DNA from: Desulfobulbaceae bacterium
Lineage (GTDB): Bacteria; Desulfobacterota; Desulfobulbia; Desulfobulbales; Desulfobulbaceae
Direction of reading: 5' to 3'
NCBI GenBank assembly: GCA_023544645.1
Contig: JAMJFO010000024.1
Coordinates: forward strand, 1 to 47,568
DNA: 47,568 nucleotides
Part shown: one piece after another, positions 20,357-30,436 of the stretch
Layout: each line of letters starts with the position of its first letter
How positions within the stretch are numbered: position 1 is the first letter of the stretch
Notes under the pieces: model-generated
What the model saw: only the letters and a program-made list of their open reading frames with translations
Databases searched by the model: none
Told to the model about the DNA's origin: nothing
Program-made: the position numbers and the translations under genes

Positions 20357-23300
20357 CTACTCATTTGTGCCGTGGATAATGATACCATCGGAACCAACCG
20401 TAAAAATATCAGTGGTTTCCATGCTGCCCCAAACACTCTTCAGTGAGCTGTCAGAGCCAAAATCAACAACCTGCACACTATTGCCGTCATAGTAAATAAA
20501 TGTATCATCCTGGCCGACGGCAAAGACGTCGGTTTCCGAACTGCACCACAAGCCATACAGATTGCTGCCCGTTGCCGATTCCAGAAACCTCCAGCCCAAG
20601 CCGTTATACTGCAGGAACGTTCCTCCCTGTCCCACAACAAACACGCTGGTCTCGGAACAGCCTCGAACACTGTACAGATCATTGGTTGTCGGAGACGCCA
20701 TGGAGCGCATGGCAATGCCGTCATAATGAAGCATTATCCCGCCCTGTCCGACCAGATACACATCGTCTGCCGAGCGGCCCCAGACACTGTACAGATCCTC
20801 CTTGACCTTATTTTTAATACTGGCCCAGCCGGTTCCATCATAGTTGAGGAAGGTACCGCGCTGACCGACAGCGTACATCTCTGCCTGCGCGGCGCCCCAC
20901 ACATCGTACAGCGTCCTGCTGGTCGGAGAAGCCATGGCGTCCCAATCCAGGCCGTTATATCGGAGAATAGCTCCTCCCGTACCGACGGCAAATATATCGG
21001 TGATCCGCCCACCCCGGATACTGTTCAGCGTGGTTGTTACCGGAGAGTCCATGGCATCCCATTCATATCCATCATAATGCAGGATCGTTCCCAGCATGCC
21101 GACGGCATAAACATCCGAGGCTGAGCGGCCCCAGACACTGTTCAAACCTTCAAGAGCGGCTACCAGTGACTGCCACTTCCCACCGTCATGGTAAAGTAGA
21201 GTCAGATCCTGACCTGCAGCGAAAACTCCTGTTTGCCAACTGCCCCAAACGCAGTTAAGATCTTTTACCGTCGGGGAGTTCATTGCACTCCAGCCTTGAC
21301 CGTCATGGTGGATGATCGTGCCGGCTGAACCCACAGCATAGATGTCGGAAAAAGAGGTTCCCCAAATCCCCTTCAGATGCCTGGTAGTCGGCGAGTCCAC
21401 CTTATTCCATTTCTTGGCGCCGCTTTTGAGAACAATCCCATCCCGGCCGACGGCATAGACCTCGAAACGTGAGCTTCCCCACACACCATACAGATCATTT
21501 TTGGTGGCGGATTTCACCGTGCGCCACCGGGCGCCGTCATAACTGGCTATGGTGCCCCGTTCCCCAACAACATAGATAGCGATATTATTGGTGCCGGCAT
21601 CAAAAATTCCCCAGATTCCATGGAGATCATTATTGGTCGGCGATTCCATCTCGGTCCAGTTGGCCCCGTTGTAATGGAAAATGACCCCATGCTGGCCCAC
21701 GGCATAGACATCAAGTGGCGAGAATCCCCATACGCCCTGCAGATCAGTGCCAAGCGAGGCCATGACGTTCCAGTCTATGCCGTCATAATGCACAATGACG
21801 CCGCCGGAACCCACCGCAAAAACATCAACCCCATTACTGTCCGGATCAATGCTTCCCCATACCCCGAACAGATCCTCCTCGGTGTTGGCATCCATAAAAC
21901 TCCAGTCCGTGCCGTCATGATGGAGGATCATGCCGTCCTGCCCGACGGCAAACACCTGTGGCGAGCCGGCATCCGTCCAGACACCGTTCAGGTCTGCCGA
22001 AGGAAGTTTGTCCCCCAGAGTCCACGCCATTTCATCAAACATACGGTCTTCAGGCGTCGGCCCTTCTCCTCCGCCGGGAGGAGCGAGGAGGGTCAATGTA
22101 ACCTCTATAGCAGCGGGGCTGGCAAAAGCGTCCAGACCTGTCACGGTAATTACGCCCGTATATGTGCCGGCGGCCAGTGACGTTACATCCGCCAGCACTG
22201 TCACCTTGTCGCCCCCGGAGCCGGAACCTGCGATAATCCCTGATACCGTGCTCATGGATATCCAGGGATGGCTGGCAGCAGCGTTCCAGCTCAGGGTCGC
22301 CGAGCCCCCATTGGCAACGGTAAAGTATTGGGGAACAGGTGTGGTTCCGACTTCGGAAACAAAAGACAATGAACCGGGCATGACAGATACTATGGAGGAA
22401 GGGTGTATCGTCAGCGCAACGTCGACGACCTCTTGCATTCCGGTATCCCCGATGAAAAGAATGCTTCCTTTATGAACACCCGGCTCCAGGCCGGTTTTAT
22501 TTACTTTGACATGCAGCCTGTTTTCCTTCCCCGGCATAACAATGCCGTTGGAATGGGATAAACCGGAAAGGCTGATCCAGCTTTCATCTGCGGCGGCCTG
22601 CCAGTGCAGGGACATGTTGCCGATATTGGTTACAGTTATTGCCTGCCTGGCCGGATTTTCTCCACCTTCCTCGGCTTCAAAAGACAAGACGGATGGATCA
22701 ATCTCCATACCCACATACCCGTAGACTCCCTCCTCATAAAGGCCATACACTTCAACGGTGCCGGTCGTATGCGAGGCGATATAGAGTTTATTGGCCGCAC
22801 CTGCCGCCAACCCCATCGGTATCATAAAGAGATCGTCAACCAGGTCATTGACAAAACCTATATAGTCGCCGTTATTTTCATAGACAAGGACCATATTCAG
22901 CTGGGAATCCGATACATAGATTCTGCTGCGCGAGTCTGTGGTTATTCGCTGCGGCCACAGCAGCTGCCCTGCTTCTTCTCCATAATTACTGAAGCTGCGG
23001 CGATAATTACGGTTCAGGTCAAAAAACTGAACCCGGGCTCCCCCCGCACTGTCAAGAACCACTATTTCCCGGGCCGCGGCATCAATGGCAATGGAGAGAG
23101 GCCGGTAAAACTGGCCGTCGCCGGTCCCCTGCTCTCCCAGTGCGCCGATCAGCACACCATTGACCGAACTGTATATCCCGACGGCATGCTTCCATTTATC
23201 CACCACATAGACGTTTCCGGCCGGATCAATGGCAATATCGTTGGGCTGGCTGAATTCCCCGTCTCCTTTGCCAAGTTTGAAGAGCAGGTTGCCATCTGGA

Positions 23301-23707
23301 TCAAAAACCGCAACATTGCCGCTATTATTGTTGCCGACATATATCCTGCCCCCTGCATCCACGGCCACACTGACAGGTTGGGCCAGCCCGCTGACACTGC
23401 GCAGCAGACTGCCGCCGGAACTCAGGACAACAACCCGGCCGGCATACGAATCAGCAATATATACTCGACCTTCTTGATCGAGAGCGACATCAGTGGGTGA
23501 TGTTATATATCGGGAGAGCGGGGCCAGCCTCTCCACGTTGGACATGTTGTCCGGAGGGGGAGCGGATTCCTCTCCTCCACCCAGGTCCAACCCCATTCCC
23601 ATGGCTGACCCGCCGAGGCAAAGCATGAGCAGGGCGATCATCACTGCAAGTCGTTGGCATCTTCTTCCAGCCTTGGTAATCTGCCGTATTATTGCCGCTG
23701 TTTTCAT
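20357..23707 (-). CDS. Secreted multi-propeller protein (NHL, BACON-like, 14 tandem repeats)
   Basis: This 1,116-residue protein starts with a signal peptide (basic residues, then a hydrophobic run ending near LGGSAMG at about residue 36). Residues 65-330 hold six NHL repeats (for example DEGRVYIADSYAGRVVVL-type blades), enough for a six-bladed propeller. Residues 333-545 look like two BACON/Ig-like domains, each with an LSW/LHW...W(I)S pattern. Residues 570-1116 are fourteen repeats of about 39 residues of the form LxxVWGsxxxDVyAVGxxGtIlhYDGxxW, which also resemble propeller blades. No enzyme motif is seen. It lies 129 bases downstream of the giant cytochrome on the same strand, so a joint cell-surface role is likely but inferred. 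Confidence 0.85.
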   Translation of the reverse strand: MKTAAIIRQITKAGRRCQRLAVMIALLMLCLGGSAMGMGLDLGGGEESAPPPDNMSNVERLAPLSRYITSPTDVALDQEGRVYIADSYAGRVVVLSSGGSLLRSVSGLAQPVSVAVDAGGRIYVGNNNSGNVAVFDPDGNLLFKLGKGDGEFSQPNDIAIDPAGNVYVVDKWKHAVGIYSSVNGVLIGALGEQGTGDGQFYRPLSIAIDAAAREIVVLDSAGGARVQFFDLNRNYRRSFSNYGEEAGQLLWPQRITTDSRSRIYVSDSQLNMVLVYENNGDYIGFVNDLVDDLFMIPMGLAAGAANKLYIASHTTGTVEVYGLYEEGVYGYVGMEIDPSVLSFEAEEGGENPARQAITVTNIGNMSLHWQAAADESWISLSGLSHSNGIVMPGKENRLHVKVNKTGLEPGVHKGSILFIGDTGMQEVVDVALTIHPSSIVSVMPGSLSFVSEVGTTPVPQYFTVANGGSATLSWNAAASHPWISMSTVSGIIAGSGSGGDKVTVLADVTSLAAGTYTGVITVTGLDAFASPAAIEVTLTLLAPPGGGEGPTPEDRMFDEMAWTLGDKLPSADLNGVWTDAGSPQVFAVGQDGMILHHDGTDWSFMDANTEEDLFGVWGSIDPDSNGVDVFAVGSGGVIVHYDGIDWNVMASLGTDLQGVWGFSPLDVYAVGQHGVIFHYNGANWTEMESPTNNDLHGIWGIFDAGTNNIAIYVVGERGTIASYDGARWRTVKSATKNDLYGVWGSSRFEVYAVGRDGIVLKSGAKKWNKVDSPTTRHLKGIWGTSFSDIYAVGSAGTIIHHDGQGWSAMNSPTVKDLNCVWGSWQTGVFAAGQDLTLLYHDGGKWQSLVAALEGLNSVWGRSASDVYAVGMLGTILHYDGYEWDAMDSPVTTTLNSIRGGRITDIFAVGTGGAILRYNGLDWDAMASPTSRTLYDVWGAAQAEMYAVGQRGTFLNYDGTGWASIKNKVKEDLYSVWGRSADDVYLVGQGGIMLHYDGIAMRSMASPTTNDLYSVRGCSETSVFVVGQGGTFLQYNGLGWRFLESATGSNLYGLWCSSETDVFAVGQDDTFIYYDGNSVQVVDFGSDSSLKSVWGSMETTDIFTVGSDGIIIHGTNE

Positions 23708-23836
23708 TGCCTGTTTACCTCACGTCTCTATTGCTGCTCCCAAACCGCTGCCTGCCCGATATCCTCTGACATAAAGGATCTCCGCATATTCTGATTCGGA
23801 AGTTCCGTACAATTATCTTTATTGCTTTTGCGCGAC

Positions 23837-26800
23837 CTATTCCTTTTCATCCGCACCCAGGTCAATGCCCGAACCCAGGGGCCTGGCATCGCCATCAATA
23901 TCGTCCGATGGAGCGCCGGCAGCTGTTCCCTGGTCAACAACGGGCGATCCGGACTGGAGATGGAAATCTCCAGCCGTAGTCGGCGCGGGATTTGTCTCGT
24001 AATCAAAGGAGACGAAGTTCGGGTCTGTGGCTGTGTCCGTATAGGACTGTGAATCAACCGATCCATCAATTTCAGGGTTAATCTCCCCTGAGGAATGGTT
24101 GCCCCAGATGATGGAGTTGACAACAGTCTCCACCCCATTGGCCCGTAATCCACCACCGGCTGAGGCATAATTGCCACTTAACGTGCTGTTAAGGACATAT
24201 ATTGTCCCGCCCAGTGCCGGGGCAGGGCCATCATTGCTGTTGCCCACCCCGCCGCCATCAGCCCAGCTGGCATACACTTTGTTGCCGCTCAGGATACAGT
24301 TGGTGATATTTGCGGTTGATGTCGTCGAAGAGAGATTTATGCCGCCGCCATGGGACCAGGACTTGTTGCCACGTACATAGCTCCTGGAAATATTCAGGGT
24401 AGTACTTGCCGGGGTTGCTCCGGCAGTAAGGAATATACCGCCGCCCTTGCCGCCAGCGGCAGGTGTTGTCGAATTATCAACCGCTTCGTTTGCCTCAATG
24501 ATGCAGTTGTCAATGGTCGAAGTGAATGCAGCGGAAGCGGCATACAGAGCTATACCTCCGCCGTTCTGACCGCTGGCTGTTGTCTTGTTGCCGCTTACAG
24601 TGCTGTCAGACATATCCAGATATGATGCGCTGGCATAAATTCCGCCACCACCGTTCACACTGGTGTTGTTGCTGACGGTGGCGCCAATAATGGTCAAGGA
24701 TGAGGTATCGCTGTAAATACCCCCGCCGGACTGCCCTGCCGTGTTGGCATCAATTTCCGTATTCAGGATTGTTGCCGCAGAACCGCCTGCAACTGATATT
24801 CCTCCTCCATCATCAACCGCGGAATTACCTGTTACAATACAATCCGAAATGGTGGGAGCGGACGACCCGAGAATATTCAACCCGCCGCCGTCACCATTCC
24901 ACGGATCAAAAGAATAAGTTCCGGCGCCGTTCTGAATGGTAAAACCATCTATGGTGGAACTGTCGCCATTCCTTACCAGGACAGTAGATTGATTCGTTGT
25001 TCCGCCGTTGCCGTCAATGATGGTTACAGAAGCCCCGTTTTGCGAGCGCAGAACGATATCCTTGTTATCAAGCACCAGATTTTCAGTGTATGTGCCGTCA
25101 CAGACCTCGATAACCTGGCCGCTTGCGGAAGCATTGATCGCGGCCTGAATAGTTGTGTAATCAGCGCCGCTCGAACAGACTGTCAGATCCGCGGCGCCAA
25201 CATCGTCATCGGTGATGGTTACCGTATGGACGGTGGTCGAACCCTGGGTTGCATTGGTCGGGGCCCCCATGGTGAGGACAACCGTTTCATCCGGCTCATC
25301 CAGCTCATCCGGGATAACCGTTACCTGGATATCGGCGCTCATAGCGACGGCAGGAATAATGAGAGGACTGCCGGTTATCGTGTAATCGCCCTCAGCACCC
25401 TCTGTTGCCGTCCCGCTGACGGTAAAGGGTACGGATACGTCTCTGCCGCTGACAACATTCAACTGGACGGTGACCAGAACAGTCTCACCGGTTAAAGGAG
25501 GATCTTTTTCAATCACTGATTGCGAATCACTGGCAAAGCTGACCGTTGGCAGGTCATCATCATCGGTGATGGTTATGATCTCTTCCGTGTCCGCACCTCG
25601 GGTGGCATTGGTCAGGGTGCCCATCTGGACAATGATGGTCTCATCATCTTCATCAAGGCTGTCGTCAACCGAGGTAACGGTTATACTGCCGTCGATGGAG
25701 CCGGCCGCTATGACAACCGGGTTGGCTGAAAAGCTGAAATCATCTCCGCTTGTTGCCGTACTGCCGATACCGGCGGCAAAAGGTACGGTAACGTCGCAAA
25801 AACCAGCTTCGCTCAACTGGAAGTTAATCGTAGCGCTGCCCCCTGCTTCATCGATGGTGTTGCCGGGAACAACAGAAGTTATGGTTACACTGGGCGCGGT
25901 TATGTTAACCGTCGAATCATCTGTGGGGGCCCCATACGCAACGTAGGTGCCGTCAGAGGCATAAAATCGGTAGCTGAGGCTGCCGTCACCGTCATACCCG
26001 TATTCCAGATCCATGGTCCTGGTGAAATGCTCACCGTTGCTGTAATCGCCATCGCCGTCTCCGGCAGGGTCCATGGCCATCTTTTCGCCGGCATCGTCAT
26101 AGTCACCGTCATTATTCAGGTCGATCCAGACCTGGATAACTGTTGGCGCTTCATTATCAGCTTCCGTATATTTCACCCGGAATTCATAGGAACTGCCGCA
26201 GGAAGCGCTGTCCGGATGCACACCGTCAGTGTTGTAATCGGGCCCTCCGGTCCAGCTCAGCTGGGGTACATTTTCGCCTGCGATTCCAGGGACTTCATCG
26301 GCGCCAACATCGTATCCGTCAATCTGCGGCCTTGACTCGCCATCAATATCTACACCCAAGGGCGTTGACGGAACTTCAACATAATCAACCGCCGGGGAGA
26401 TGCTCCGGAGATGGTAATTACGGTTAAGGGCGTCAATGAAAAGCGGGTCGCTTCCTGAAATAAGGCCGTTCATGGTGGGTTTTTCGCTGCCGGCAAAATA
26501 GGGATAATCATCAAACTCGGCATCGGTATCGTTGGAAACGATCGTATCGGTGATGGCGCCACCTCCATTGACAAAGTAGGCAATATGGCCCAAACCTGAT
26601 GCAGCATTGTTCGACCAGGTGATGGAGTTTTCGATGATGAAGTTGCCGTTATCACTGAACAGGGCGCCGCCGTTACCGACAGTGGCTTCGTTGTGCGCAA
26701 TGGTGGAAAAATTGACGGCAAAGGAGCCTTTAAAGTATGCACCACCACCCTGTTGCGCCTTATTCTGTGCCAAGATCGAATTTTCCATGGTCATCGGCCC

Positions 26801-29800
26801 GCCGGCAGCCATCCGGCGCAGACCGCCGCCATTCGTGGCGGCAGTGTTACCGGTTATAGCGCTCCTGTTCAGGGCAATGCTCCCGTTGCCGGTAAAAAAG
26901 ATGCCGCCACCCTCTCCCCCGGCAAGATTATCTCTGATGGTGGTGTCGGTAAAGGTAACGTCCGCATCAAAGGAAGCGCCCCCTCCACTGCCGGTGGCCT
27001 CGTTTTCATAGATATCCGTGCGGTAAAAATCCGCACAGTCCCAGCTGGTTGCGGTAAAACCTCCACCGGTTACGCATCGATTTCTGTATATCATGGAATC
27101 GGTAATGGTCGGACAACCCGGGACGGGATCGTGAATTGATATTCCACAACCGGAACCGTCAATGGTGTTTTCATTGTCGTGAATCCAGCAATTGATGATG
27201 GTGGGCGCGGCAATGCTTATTGCGACCCCCTTGGTGCCGCCGGTGATCTGAAATCCGTCCAGAACGGCGGTCATGCCGGTTGCCGAGCCGAAACTCACGA
27301 CAGTGCCTGTATCCTGAACCGTGGTGAATTCAGGCCCGCAGACTGATCTGACCACCGTGTTATTATCATAACGATCAAAGACAATGGCGGGATAGGTCCC
27401 GGCGTCTACTAAAATTGTTTGAGCGCCAGTGGTGTCATCCAGGTAGGACTGTAATGTACCGGCAGGATCAGAGGCATAAACGATTCGCGGACCAGTCGTC
27501 GCATCAATAACGGTAAAGCTGTGAGCATCTGTTGGTGTGCCGGATGCGACATTGCCCTGATCATCATAGGCGACAAACAGGTAGTTCAGGGTTCCGTCAC
27601 CGGCATAATCCGGAGTGAGAGTTTTTGAGAAATTTTCACCGGTGCTGTACAAGCCATCGCCGTCGCCTACAGGATCCATGGCCAGTTTTTCTCCAGTATC
27701 GGAATAATCACCGTCATCATTCAGATCAACCCATACCTGGATCAAGCCCGGCGGATCATTGTCAACATCGGTATAGTTGACAAAAAAGGTAAAATCAGAA
27801 CCGCTGACCTGGGTGTATGGGTTGACTCCTTTGTCTCCACAGCTGGTGTAGGTCACCCAATCCAGCATAGGCGGGTGATCTGCCGAAAAGGGAAGCAGGG
27901 TGATGAATTTTTCAATTTCATGCACACCCGTTGCCACATCGGTTCCATCAGAGGCGTGGAACATATATCCAATACCATCATCACCGCCGACGCTGTTCAG
28001 CTCCAGGGTTAAAGTGTAGATTTTGCCGTCGTAAACCCAGGTGTCGCCGGCATCCGCCTCTTCCATGGTCAGCTTTTCATCGACGGTGTACGTCTCGTCA
28101 TCGTTGAGATCTATCCACAGCTCAATGGGACTTGGCGCTTCGTTGTTGAGATCGGTGTAGAGCACCCGGAAGGTAAAAAGGGATCCGGTCTCTGCGCTGT
28201 CCGGATCAGCGCCGTCATCGGCGTAGCCGGTTTCTCCGGTCCAATCGAGTACCGGGGCTATCTGGCTGTATTGAAAAGGATCCCTGTCTCCATATCTGGT
28301 GCCGCCATGACAATGCGAACAGAGGTTGCCGGCAGAATTACCATTCCAGGTTTTCCCGTCGCTGACAGCAAGAGGCAGGTCCTGGGGTTCCGGAGGATAA
28401 GTGGTGGAAGAAATGTTCTCATCCGTATTCGTATACCAGATTTCCAGCCCCGGTTCACGGTCGATAAGCTTGCCGTCACGAAGCATTGCCAGCCGTTCGG
28501 ACCCATGGACATTATGGCATACCACACAGGTCATCTGGCTGTTATTTCCTAAAGTGTAATTATAATCCGCCGGATACATCGTGTTTTTATTATTAAGATG
28601 AGAAAAATGCCTGTTTGTATTTCCGTCCATGGTATTGGTATTGCGATTCGACGAGTTAGTGAAAGGACCGGAATCGTGACAACTCACACATAATCTGTAC
28701 TTTTCTACGCCGTTGTCACTTGAACTACTCCATGGCCAGGGAACCACCATGGGCACCTCTCCGGCAACAAGACCCAGCCTGTAGCCCTGGTAATATTCGG
28801 TGGAGTCGCATCCATCGCTGCAGTCAAAGGTTCTGGCAGCAGCATCAATATGCGTAGAAGAAAAGTCATGACAGGCGCCGCACTCAACAGGCTTGGCCGC
28901 TCCGTTGACCAGAATCGGAGGCATGATGGCCCCCTTGTAGGAATAGGGTTCGTCGGCGGCGAGGCCGTGGCCGGTCTTGTAGAATCCCCAACCGATACCA
29001 TAAATATATGCACCGTCCTCATCACCGATGACATTGGGTGCAGTTGTTGTTCCGGTACCATCCACCAGGTTGTTGGCCGCTTCCTCGTCGTGGCAGCCCG
29101 CACACCATTTCTCCTTCCCGGCCTGCAGGGTCCGGTCACTGTTATAGACTCCGCTGTGCCAGTTATCTTTTGCACCAATGGATTCATTGACGGTGTTTAC
29201 CCCATTATATGTGCCACCGGGACTGTGGCACTTGTCGCAGATATCGGTTTGGGCCAGGGTATGCCCTCCGGTTTCATCCTGGTTTTTAAACAGAGGCATC
29301 GTATAGATATCATGACAGGTATCGCAATAGATCGGCTTGAGCGTTTCGTTGTAATACTGCATCGGCCCCATCATGTCGGAATGGCCGTTACTGTCATTTT
29401 CCGTATGGGTGGAATGGCTCCAGGATGAACCGGCCCCTGCACTCGTTCCGTCAGCCTCATCGTTGGGGAACATCATATCATCATCGTAGGAATGCCCCGC
29501 GTCATGGCCATGACACTGGGAGCATCCTCCGCCGGGACCGCCATGGATGAATCCGTTTTTATGGCTGTGACACCGTATGCAGCTTGACCCCTGGGGTCCA
29601 TGGGTGTGATCACCGGCACTTGTGTTCTGATGATAGGTTGTCTGGGTGTGACAGGCTTCGCAGATGCCGTCGTAGGTGGTATCGCCGTCAGCATAGGAAT
29701 TCACTCCCTCGGTCTGGAAAAGCCTGACCGATCGGACAATATCGCCTTTATCGAGACCTATGATATTTTTCAGGTTTATTTCTTTTCTGACCAGCTTGCC

Positions 29801-30427
29801 GTAAACAATGCCGATGGTGTTATCAAGCCGGAGATGTGCAGGATCAACCGGTCCGGCAATTACCATTGCATCAGAGGTGTTGCTGACAATCCGATACCTG
29901 ACGGTGAGGTCATTGATGTCAGGAAAAAGGATATAGCCTACGAATTGATTTGTCTGCCAGGCAGGGGCACCAATCACCTCAATGACGAAATTGTCCGGAT
30001 TGCCGGGATCCTGATAAAATTGCTCCATGGCGCCGCTGTAGAGAAAAGCCGCGGGGTCGGAAGCCTGCTCCTGGGTGTGCGGATCATGACAAACCCAGCA
30101 TTCAACTGCCCATTCCCCGTACTCAGATTTGTTTCCCTTGAGGTAGGAATGCGTTTTTACCGACTCGGCATCATCATCTTTGTGGCAGTTTCGGCACAGG
30201 TTGTTACGGGGGGTATCTTCAATATCGCCGGTTGTCGGATCGCCTACCCAATCCGGCAGCAGAACTTCACCGCTGAACCCCCCGTGCATTCCATGACAAT
30301 CATCGCACCCCACGTTTTCTGCCGCGAAATGGGGATATCCTTCCGAATAGCTCTCTGATGCCGCGAACAAACCTGTTGCCAGAAAGAAAATAATATTGAA
30401 AAAGAAATATTTTTTACCAGGATTCAT
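23837..30427 (-). CDS. Giant 13-haem c-type cytochrome with beta-helix and Calx-beta domains
   Basis: This protein of about 2,196 residues has an N-terminal signal peptide (KKYFFFNIIFFLATGLFA) for export, where c-haems are attached. Thirteen CxxCH haem motifs (including CDDCH, CRNCH, CWVCH, CEACH, CIRCH, CSQCH and CSHCH) lie in the first 710 residues, with many extra histidines for the second axial ligand. Then come two Ig-like WIDLND modules (about 728-975), a parallel beta-helix (985-1380), a third WIDLND module (1390-1510), two Calx-beta domains (1515-1745) and a second beta-helix to the end. I give the ATG at 30427; a TTG nine bases upstream has better Shine-Dalgarno spacing (GAGGGG). It is probably exported to the periplasm or cell surface for electron transfer; the acceptor is unknown. 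Confidence 0.9.
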   Translation of the reverse strand: MNPGKKYFFFNIIFFLATGLFAASESYSEGYPHFAAENVGCDDCHGMHGGFSGEVLLPDWVGDPTTGDIEDTPRNNLCRNCHKDDDAESVKTHSYLKGNKSEYGEWAVECWVCHDPHTQEQASDPAAFLYSGAMEQFYQDPGNPDNFVIEVIGAPAWQTNQFVGYILFPDINDLTVRYRIVSNTSDAMVIAGPVDPAHLRLDNTIGIVYGKLVRKEINLKNIIGLDKGDIVRSVRLFQTEGVNSYADGDTTYDGICEACHTQTTYHQNTSAGDHTHGPQGSSCIRCHSHKNGFIHGGPGGGCSQCHGHDAGHSYDDDMMFPNDEADGTSAGAGSSWSHSTHTENDSNGHSDMMGPMQYYNETLKPIYCDTCHDIYTMPLFKNQDETGGHTLAQTDICDKCHSPGGTYNGVNTVNESIGAKDNWHSGVYNSDRTLQAGKEKWCAGCHDEEAANNLVDGTGTTTAPNVIGDEDGAYIYGIGWGFYKTGHGLAADEPYSYKGAIMPPILVNGAAKPVECGACHDFSSTHIDAAARTFDCSDGCDSTEYYQGYRLGLVAGEVPMVVPWPWSSSSDNGVEKYRLCVSCHDSGPFTNSSNRNTNTMDGNTNRHFSHLNNKNTMYPADYNYTLGNNSQMTCVVCHNVHGSERLAMLRDGKLIDREPGLEIWYTNTDENISSTTYPPEPQDLPLAVSDGKTWNGNSAGNLCSHCHGGTRYGDRDPFQYSQIAPVLDWTGETGYADDGADPDSAETGSLFTFRVLYTDLNNEAPSPIELWIDLNDDETYTVDEKLTMEEADAGDTWVYDGKIYTLTLELNSVGGDDGIGYMFHASDGTDVATGVHEIEKFITLLPFSADHPPMLDWVTYTSCGDKGVNPYTQVSGSDFTFFVNYTDVDNDPPGLIQVWVDLNDDGDYSDTGEKLAMDPVGDGDGLYSTGENFSKTLTPDYAGDGTLNYLFVAYDDQGNVASGTPTDAHSFTVIDATTGPRIVYASDPAGTLQSYLDDTTGAQTILVDAGTYPAIVFDRYDNNTVVRSVCGPEFTTVQDTGTVVSFGSATGMTAVLDGFQITGGTKGVAISIAAPTIINCWIHDNENTIDGSGCGISIHDPVPGCPTITDSMIYRNRCVTGGGFTATSWDCADFYRTDIYENEATGSGGGASFDADVTFTDTTIRDNLAGGEGGGIFFTGNGSIALNRSAITGNTAATNGGGLRRMAAGGPMTMENSILAQNKAQQGGGAYFKGSFAVNFSTIAHNEATVGNGGALFSDNGNFIIENSITWSNNAASGLGHIAYFVNGGGAITDTIVSNDTDAEFDDYPYFAGSEKPTMNGLISGSDPLFIDALNRNYHLRSISPAVDYVEVPSTPLGVDIDGESRPQIDGYDVGADEVPGIAGENVPQLSWTGGPDYNTDGVHPDSASCGSSYEFRVKYTEADNEAPTVIQVWIDLNNDGDYDDAGEKMAMDPAGDGDGDYSNGEHFTRTMDLEYGYDGDGSLSYRFYASDGTYVAYGAPTDDSTVNITAPSVTITSVVPGNTIDEAGGSATINFQLSEAGFCDVTVPFAAGIGSTATSGDDFSFSANPVVIAAGSIDGSITVTSVDDSLDEDDETIIVQMGTLTNATRGADTEEIITITDDDDLPTVSFASDSQSVIEKDPPLTGETVLVTVQLNVVSGRDVSVPFTVSGTATEGAEGDYTITGSPLIIPAVAMSADIQVTVIPDELDEPDETVVLTMGAPTNATQGSTTVHTVTITDDDVGAADLTVCSSGADYTTIQAAINASASGQVIEVCDGTYTENLVLDNKDIVLRSQNGASVTIIDGNGGTTNQSTVLVRNGDSSTIDGFTIQNGAGTYSFDPWNGDGGGLNILGSSAPTISDCIVTGNSAVDDGGGISVAGGSAATILNTEIDANTAGQSGGGIYSDTSSLTIIGATVSNNTSVNGGGGIYASASYLDMSDSTVSGNKTTASGQNGGGIALYAASAAFTSTIDNCIIEANEAVDNSTTPAAGGKGGGIFLTAGATPASTTLNISRSYVRGNKSWSHGGGINLSSTTSTANITNCILSGNKVYASWADGGGVGNSNDGPAPALGGTIYVLNSTLSGNYASAGGGLRANGVETVVNSIIWGNHSSGEINPEIDGSVDSQSYTDTATDPNFVSFDYETNPAPTTAGDFHLQSGSPVVDQGTAAGAPSDDIDGDARPLGSGIDLGADEKE

Positions 30428-30436
30428 GATTGACAA

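Noticed and set aside
22604-23500. 298-codon + strand frame opposite the multi-propeller gene
   Set aside because: It is a shadow of the repeat-rich coding strand, with no start signal or domain.
24000-27400. Repetitive DNA in the cytochrome gene considered as a CRISPR or tandem-repeat array
   Set aside because: The repeats are degenerate, codon-phased and encode beta-helix and Calx-beta motifs. There is no constant repeat with unique spacers.
29600-30358. 252-codon + strand frame opposite the cytochrome
   Set aside because: It is antisense to the haem region, which is clearly coding (thirteen CxxCH motifs).
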